From CAZSHG01 sp964606695 [NCBI: uncultured bacterium] (GTDB lineage Bacteria; UBP14; UBA6098): DNA of 64,000 nt. Numbering within the stretch: the first letter of the stretch is position 1; each line of letters begins with the position of its first letter. A model generated the notes under the pieces. That model was not told where the DNA came from. It did no database searches and saw nothing but the letters and a program-made list of their open reading frames with translations. A program made the position numbers and the translations under genes. Location: contig CAZSHG010000010.1 of assembly GCA_964606695.1 (NCBI GenBank), positions 41,061-105,060 of the forward strand, given 5' to 3'. Shown here in pieces: positions 59,645 to 64,000 of the stretch.

Positions 59645-60889
59645 TTGAAGTTCTTATCTAACATAATAATAGCATTACACGGTATTAACCAGAACCGCCT
59701 TCGAGGATTCCTGTCCATTCTCGGGGTGGTTGTGGGAGTCGTCGCCGTCATCGGTATGGGAACTCTCGCATGGAGTATGCAAGAAGCATTGGCCAATCGC
59801 GCTCAAAGCCTCGGATCGAACACCTTTAGCCTTGAAAGGGCAAGTCAAATCGAAATGGCTATGTCCTGGAGTTCCGGCAATAGAGCCGCGGCATTCGAGT
59901 TGTGGAGGCGACCTCGATTCGATCTGGATTACGTCGATGAAATTATGAAATCATGTCCGTCAGTTAAATCGGTGGCGCCGATAGCAAGTGGCGACTTCCG
60001 AATGAGATTCGGACGGAAACGTTCCGATGAAGAGATAAGTTATATCGCTACAAACGAAAACTTTCTACAGGGTGGAATTTATAAGCTCAAAGACGGTCGT
60101 TTCCTCCGAAAGCACGACGTCGAAACCCGCCGCTACGTTTGCGTTATCGGACAGGAATTGGTCAACGATTTCTTCCCGAATACCGACCCAATTGGAAAGA
60201 CGCTGTATATAGGCGTCATGCCTTGCAAAGTAATCGGGACACTCGAAAAAGTCGGATCGACATTGGGCGAAAATCCTGATGAAATTGCAATCCTTCCAAT
60301 TACAACCGCCGCGAAACACCACAGGTGGTTATTCTGGCGGCTGAAAATGAACGTCGAAGCCTACCCCGGACGGCTCGACGACGCTATCGAAGAGACTATA
60401 ACCGCACTCAGACGCCTCCGCGGGCTTTCCTACGAAGACGACAACAATTTCTCGATAGTAACCTCCGACATGATGAAAGAGCTTTACGGCAAGATCACCG
60501 GCGGCGCTACCATAGTCGTTCTGCTGATTGCCGGCGTCAGTCTTATCGTTGCCGGTATCGGAATCATGAATGTCATGTTCGTATCGGTCAAGGAAAGAAC
60601 GAAAGAGATCGGCATCCGAAAGGCCTGCGGCGCGGCATCGAAAGATATACTACTACAATTCACCGCCGAGGCGATAATGCTATCGACAATCGGCGGTATA
60701 ATCGGAATGGGCATGGTAGGTGTTCTTGTCGGGACTGTCGGCAAGATGGCACCCTTCGACATAGTCTTTCCCCCCGGGTTGGTCTTCTTCGGCCTCCTGT
60801 TCTCGATGCTGGTAGGGGTCGTATTCGGCATAATCCCCGCCGTCCGCGCGAGCAAGATGAACGTAGTCGATGCCCTGAGATACGAGTAG
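59645..60889 (+). CDS. MacB/FtsX-type ABC permease (second of two)
   Basis: 414 aa from a TTG at 59645. Same topology as the preceding permease: INQNRLRGFLSILGVVVGVVAVIGMG, a periplasmic domain, then VAGIGIMNVMFVSVKERTKE and KACGAASKDILLQFTAEAI with three helices. With one ATPase gene and two different permeases the transporter is probably a heterodimeric MacB. It is the last gene of the efflux operon; no strong terminator was seen after it. Confidence 0.93.
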   Translation: MKFLSNIIIALHGINQNRLRGFLSILGVVVGVVAVIGMGTLAWSMQEALANRAQSLGSNTFSLERASQIEMAMSWSSGNRAAAFELWRRPRFDLDYVDEIMKSCPSVKSVAPIASGDFRMRFGRKRSDEEISYIATNENFLQGGIYKLKDGRFLRKHDVETRRYVCVIGQELVNDFFPNTDPIGKTLYIGVMPCKVIGTLEKVGSTLGENPDEIAILPITTAAKHHRWLFWRLKMNVEAYPGRLDDAIEETITALRRLRGLSYEDDNNFSIVTSDMMKELYGKITGGATIVVLLIAGVSLIVAGIGIMNVMFVSVKERTKEIGIRKACGAASKDILLQFTAEAIMLSTIGGIIGMGMVGVLVGTVGKMAPFDIVFPPGLVFFGLLFSMLVGVVFGIIPAVRASKMNVVDALRYE

Positions 60890-60946
60890 TAAATGATTCG
60901 CGAGCTAAGCCGTAAACACAATTCTGGATTATAAACTGTCACGAAC

Positions 60947-60975
60947 TTGACATAATCCAAAAAACCTAATAAGTT
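60947..60975 (+). promoter_or_regulatory. Probable promoter of the antitoxin-like ORF
   Basis: -35 TTGACA (60947-60952), 17-bp spacer, -10 TAAGTT (60970-60975). It overlaps the first possible start (TTG 60974) of the next frame. Confidence 0.5.
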
Positions 60976-61225
60976 GTATTCGGCGATTAATTTAAACAGA
61001 GGTTACAAAATAGTTGACATAGAGGAATTAGAAATAGCGGTAGAATCCCTTTCCGAGAACCAATATGACCAGTTTCGCCGGTGGTTTTTCGATCTCGGTT
61101 TTAAGAAGTGGGACGAAAAGATAGAATGGGATTCCGATAGCGGGAAACTCGCCGTTGAAACTCTGGATATGATTAAACAGAATTACCCGGAATTTGTATC
61201 GCTAATCACCGCCCTCGAAGAGTAA
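60974..61225 (+). CDS. Antitoxin-like small protein (orphan), start uncertain
   Basis: 83 aa as an open frame. Residues from about 13 on (VDIEELEIAVESLSENQYDQFRR then WDEKIEWDSDSGKLAVE) follow the pattern of a common small antitoxin family found beside RelE/ParE toxins (E-x-A-V-E-x-L-S ... F-R-x-W-F ... W-D-x-x-I-x-x-D-S-x-S-G-K-L). No toxin gene follows. The TTG at 60974 lies in the promoter -10; the best-spaced initiation site after AGAGG is an ATA at 61010, where family members would have ATG. The start may be decayed. Confidence 0.55.
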   Translation: MYSAINLNRGYKIVDIEELEIAVESLSENQYDQFRRWFFDLGFKKWDEKIEWDSDSGKLAVETLDMIKQNYPEFVSLITALEE

Positions 61226-61259
61226 AAAAACTGACCGCAGAATTGGAGGTGTGAGTATT

Positions 61260-61523
61260 ATGGCACGGGGAGAAGCCCACGACGTATGCAAGCATCCGCG
61301 TAGGTGGCTGAAGGAGTTCAAGAAATACCTTACCGCGCACTACGCGCTGTTTCAATATGGTTCGCAATATCGGGAACCGATTGAACCTCACTTATTGGAT
61401 GTATATAGGAGCATTCGCGCACAACACGAACATGATTGTATTCTGGAAGGACTCGAAAAAACACTGGTCTATATAGATGCTAAGATAGAGGCTATTAATT
61501 CGACATTAGAGGCTAAGGAATGA
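61260..61523 (+). CDS. Small hypothetical protein
   Basis: 87 aa from the ATG at 61260; a GTG at 61251 is in frame but too near the GGAGG site. It is helical, with Cys-His content near the start (EAHDVCKHPRRWLKEF) and near IRAQHEHDCILEGL. No family was recognised. It lies in a small-gene island with an orphan antitoxin-like frame upstream and gene remnants downstream. Confidence 0.5.
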   Translation: MARGEAHDVCKHPRRWLKEFKKYLTAHYALFQYGSQYREPIEPHLLDVYRSIRAQHEHDCILEGLEKTLVYIDAKIEAINSTLEAKE

Positions 61524-61840
61524 CTACGCCGAAAAAAGGAAAAGGATCGCATCGCCCAATACGGGTTCGTTGCCTTCATCCTCGATACCGAGGGCAATAA
61601 AATAGGATTACATTCGCGCAAATAGCGAAGAACAGCCTTTGAAATCGAGAAAAAAGTATCGGGAATACATAAAAGACTTTCGGGAAACCCTGAGGCTTTA
61701 CGACACACGAGAAATTGCATATTTTTTATGTGGAAGATAAAGTAATCCCTTATAACCAAATTGATTTCTACCAAATAGTTTTCGCTGGAAATTCGCGCGA
61801 ATGGCGTTATATTGTTGACGACGACGAAGAACTTATTTGA
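61524..61840 (+). pseudogene. Remnants of a VOC/glyoxalase-type protein and a second small ORF
   Basis: Around 61542-61625 one frame reads RKKEKDRIAQYGFVAFILD followed by TEGNKIGLHSRK and a stop, the C-terminal end of a VOC (glyoxalase/bleomycin-resistance fold) protein; its N-terminal part is missing. A second frame ending at 61840 reads VEDKVIPYNQIDFYQIVFAG then NSREWRYIVDDDEELI, a plausible small-protein end with no good start. Both are taken as degraded genes. Confidence 0.55.
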
Positions 61841-61853
61841 AAATGGAGATAAC

Positions 61854-62933
61854 ATGAAACGGGCAACAATTCTTTTAACGATTATTCTGATTGCCGGGAT
61901 GGCTACCGGCGGCAGTATTTCCGGGACGATAACCAACGCGACCACCGTGGACGGATATGTTCTGGTGGTGGCGGCGCTTCACGCGGGAATTACCGACCTG
62001 ACCTCCGCGCCGATGACTTACGCCTGGGGGCCGGAGTTCCCCTACGACTACACGATCACCAACGATGCGATTGTCAGCATGAATTTTTATTTCCCGATCG
62101 CCTACATGCCCGCCGGCATTTTGCCGGCTTCCGGGGATCCATTTGGCGCGCGGCTTTTCCCGCCGGTGATTCCCATAGGTGGAACCGCCGAGGGCGTCGA
62201 TTTGACGCTGTTTTCATCGGGAAATATCGGCGGAGATATCGATTACGACGGCAATTACGGTAAGGTGTGCGTCAATGTTTACGATTACTATTCTTTCTTC
62301 AATCCCACACTCGAATCGACTCACTATATCGGCGACGACGAATATTTTCTGGAGATAATACCATCCGGGCCGAAACAGGTGCAGGCCTTCGACGATCTCA
62401 ATGGTAATATGGTCTGGGACGAAGGCGAACCGAGCGGTTATTACGAAATGCCCTTCATCGGCCTTGACATCGTTCTGGTTACGGGCAATGTCTCGTCGTC
62501 GGGGATCGATATCACGATATCGCCGGCGGCGGTGGAGGAGGAAAGCGAGCTACCGGAGGATTTCACGATCAACGCCTATCCCAACCCGTTCAATTCCGCG
62601 GTAACGATTTTCGTTTCGGGCGAGGCGACCTCGCCCCTACAAATCGAGATTTTCGATATAAACGGGCGTCTCATCGACGTCATTGCGAGGCCGAAGGCCG
62701 CGGCAATCCCATCGAACCAAGGAGATTGCTTCGTCGGGCAAAGCCCTTCCCAGACGGGTTCGAGCACTCGCAATGACGGCACGAATTTCATCTGGCAACC
62801 GGACGCTTCCCTCGGTAGCGGCGTTTACCTCGTGCGCGCGCGCTTCGGCCCTTCGACAAGCTCAGGACAACGCTCCTCTCAGCGACCGGATAGTAACGAA
62901 TCGATCTCGAAACGAATTATCTACCTAAAATAA
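61854..62933 (+). CDS. Secreted protein with type IX-style sorting tail interrupted by two repeat-derived insertions
   Basis: 359 aa from the ATG at 61854 (TGGAGAT site). Signal peptide KRATILLTIILIAGMATGG, then a beta-rich domain with GSISGTITNATTVDGYVLV as in carboxypeptidase-regulatory-like folds, and GGDIDYDGNYGKVCVNVYDYY. The tail starts AYPNPFNSAVTIFV and IEIFDINGRLIDVI, then is broken by about 30 residues rich in Arg/Pro/Ser/Gln, resumes with FIWQPDASLGSGVYLVRA, is broken again by GPSTSSGQRSSQRPDS, and ends SKRIIYLK. Both insertions are in frame. Function is unknown; export to the cell surface is inferred. Confidence 0.8.
   Translation: MKRATILLTIILIAGMATGGSISGTITNATTVDGYVLVVAALHAGITDLTSAPMTYAWGPEFPYDYTITNDAIVSMNFYFPIAYMPAGILPASGDPFGARLFPPVIPIGGTAEGVDLTLFSSGNIGGDIDYDGNYGKVCVNVYDYYSFFNPTLESTHYIGDDEYFLEIIPSGPKQVQAFDDLNGNMVWDEGEPSGYYEMPFIGLDIVLVTGNVSSSGIDITISPAAVEEESELPEDFTINAYPNPFNSAVTIFVSGEATSPLQIEIFDINGRLIDVIARPKAAAIPSNQGDCFVGQSPSQTGSSTRNDGTNFIWQPDASLGSGVYLVRARFGPSTSSGQRSSQRPDSNESISKRIIYLK
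62678..62778. repeat. In-frame palindromic element inside a coding sequence
   Basis: Terminal inverted repeats CGTCATTGCGAG (62678-62689) and CTCGCAATGACG (62767-62778) are perfect over 12 bp and bound a 101-bp block with internal CGGCAATC / GATTGC pairing. The block encodes the extra Arg/Pro/Ser-rich peptide in the sorting tail. The CATTGCGAG...GATTGCTTCG...CGCAATGACG layout is familiar from interspersed repeats in many environmental genomes. Confidence 0.75.
62849..62868. repeat. Short interspersed repeat within the sorting tail
   Basis: CCCTTCGACAAGCTCAGG, encoding P-S-T-S-S-G-Q, is a repeat core seen in unrelated genes of many uncultured bacteria. Here it lies between the penultimate and last strands of the tail. 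Confidence 0.6.
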
Positions 62934-62945
62934 CAAGGAGAAACG

Positions 62946-64000
62946 ATGAAATCTTTAATAGTTTCGTTCGTTATATTAGTTATTGCGGCGAGCTGTTTGG
63001 CCGATACCACATGGGTGTCCGGCTCCGTGACCGGCGTATGGAATGCCACAGGAAGTCCCTATGTAATCGCAGATAGCGCATGGGTCGAACCCGGAACGAC
63101 TTTATATATCGGGCAAGGTGTGGACATCGTTCTAACCGATTCTTATCTCGGCGGAGTGTTTGCCGCGGAAGGTCTCGAAAGCTCGCAAATCTTCTTTTCG
63201 GGCTATCCAGACGGCACGATGCGCTTTTCGGGCGATTTTAACTGGTGCAATTTCGAAAATCTGGAAATGCTTTGCGAAAGCGCGAATTTTCTCGATGGAA
63301 GCATCGCAAACTGCCACCTCGTTTCGGAAACCGATACGCTGAAAAATCTTATGAATATCTATCTGGACGATATTTCATTCGATTGCGGCGCGAATTTAAC
63401 CAACTGCTTAATAACTGGAAGCGGTAATATCTCCCCGACGACTATCGGCGGCGATTATCAACTCGCGAACCTTTTAAACTGCACAATCGCCGGTGATTAC
63501 GAGCTCAGCGGGGAGGGAATCCCACCGGCCACGACGTCGTGGGTGAATATCTACAACTCAATCCTTTTCGGCATCCCGACGATAGACGTGAACAATCTCA
63601 GGTGCCAGAAGTCCTTGCTATGCAATGTCGTGAATACGGGCTACGTTGTTTTTTATACCGATACAATCTGGGGAGACCCTTTATTTTTAGACGCCCCCGG
63701 CGAGGATTTTCATATAAATGAATTGTCCGCTGCAATCGATTACGGCGACTCTATCGTTGACGACCCGCCCTATTTCCTTCTCGATGCCCCCGCTTTTGAT
63801 ATCGAGTATAACAGCAGGCCGTTCGGCGACGGCTGGGACGTCGGTGCGTATGAATATGTCGGCGTTAAAGTAGAAGAACGCCCGCAAATGCCCGATGGGA
63901 TTTCTATCTCCGCCTACCCCAACCCCTTCAACTCCGCGATAACCATCGCCCTCGACATTCCCGTAGGGGACGGTTCCCCCGTCCCGATTAGCGTGGAGAT
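62946..64000 (+). CDS. Secreted parallel beta-helix protein with type IX-style sorting tail (3'-truncated by window edge)
   Basis: The frame opens at an ATG (62946) with an AAGGAGA site and runs past the window end (351 codons seen). Signal peptide KSLIVSFVILVIAASCLA. The body has short strands and turns of a right-handed beta-helix (VIADSAWVEPGTTLYIGQGV, LLNCTIAGDYELSG, INIYNSILFG-like turns and DPLFLDAPGEDFHI), as in pectin-lyase-like and Omp-repeat proteins. Near the window end a sorting tail begins (ISAYPNPFNSAITIAL). It follows the previous sorting-tail gene by 12 bp and is likely co-transcribed. Confidence 0.82.
   Translation, partial: MKSLIVSFVILVIAASCLADTTWVSGSVTGVWNATGSPYVIADSAWVEPGTTLYIGQGVDIVLTDSYLGGVFAAEGLESSQIFFSGYPDGTMRFSGDFNWCNFENLEMLCESANFLDGSIANCHLVSETDTLKNLMNIYLDDISFDCGANLTNCLITGSGNISPTTIGGDYQLANLLNCTIAGDYELSGEGIPPATTSWVNIYNSILFGIPTIDVNNLRCQKSLLCNVVNTGYVVFYTDTIWGDPLFLDAPGEDFHINELSAAIDYGDSIVDDPPYFLLDAPAFDIEYNSRPFGDGWDVGAYEYVGVKVEERPQMPDGISISAYPNPFNSAITIALDIPVGDGSPVPISVE

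Noticed and set aside
60325-60915. 196-codon frame overlapping the second MacB-type permease
   Set aside because: Extremely Arg-rich shadow frame of the permease gene.

Overview
The window looks like chromosomal DNA of an anaerobic, double-membraned bacterium of the Fibrobacterota-Chlorobiota-Bacteroidota (FCB) superphylum, probably an uncultured candidate lineage. Several secreted proteins end in the FCB 'Y-P-N-P-F-N-S ... G-I-Y-L' sorting tail. A giant adhesin ends in a gliding-motility-type C-terminal domain and lies beside a PorP/SprF-type barrel, which points to type IX secretion. ExbB/ExbD/TonB, OmpA, TolC and MacA-type proteins confirm an outer membrane. No rRNA, tRNA, CRISPR array, insertion sequence or prophage was recognised. 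A species call is not possible from reading alone.

Layout: (1) 1-11.75 kb, minus strand: an iron-sulfur/flavin electron-transfer cluster. In transcription order it runs tusA, a palindromic terminator, MvhD, a QmoA-like half-HdrA, a QmoB-like half-HdrA, two FrhB/FdhB-like dicluster proteins, MvhD, a fused tandem HdrA, MvhD, a third FrhB-like protein, and a sulfhydrogenase/sulfite-reductase beta-like subunit that runs off the window. No HdrB, HdrC or QmoC is present. (2) 11.75-19.5 kb: a decayed sorting-tail pseudogene, an OmpA protein, a BatA/VWA-type membrane protein, two hairpin repeats, then a minus-strand run with a lipoprotein, two PAP2 phosphatase-family proteins, a membrane-anchored Mrr-like nuclease-fold protein and a small exported protein. 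(3) 19.6-29.0 kb: the giant repeat adhesin and its PorP-like partner. (4) 29.1-31.6 kb: an unknown protein plus a GCS2-like carboxylate-amine ligase behind a palindromic operator. (5) 31.7-35.9 kb: two DUF3857/transglutaminase-like exported proteins, one with its catalytic triad intact and one without.

(6) 36.2-45.4 kb, plus strand: ribE-ribBA-ribH-nusB, a metallophosphoesterase, a DUF2723/TPR membrane protein, a GT4 glycosyltransferase, ruvX and mltG. (7) 45.7-51.7 kb: a TolB-like propeller with a LytR_C-like end, small redox and DUF genes (DUF1858, AhpD-like, DUF3467), an exported propeller protein and a C10 cysteine peptidase, the last two with sorting tails. (8) 51.8-54.8 kb: ExbB, two ExbD and two TonB. 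(9) 55.0-60.9 kb: TolC, MacA, an ABC ATPase and two separate MacB-type permeases, behind a promoter carrying the same ATGACC-N4-GGTCAT operator as region 4. (10) 60.9-64.0 kb: a decaying small-gene island (antitoxin-like ORF, hypothetical ORF, VOC remnant) and two sorting-tail proteins, one interrupted in frame by two repeat-derived peptides.

The most unusual elements are the modular HdrA/Qmo-like cluster tied to sulfur-carrier genes, the operator shared by two unlinked operons, the super-repeat adhesin with an extended PorP partner, the pseudo-transglutaminase pair, and palindromic repeats inserted into secretion sorting tails.
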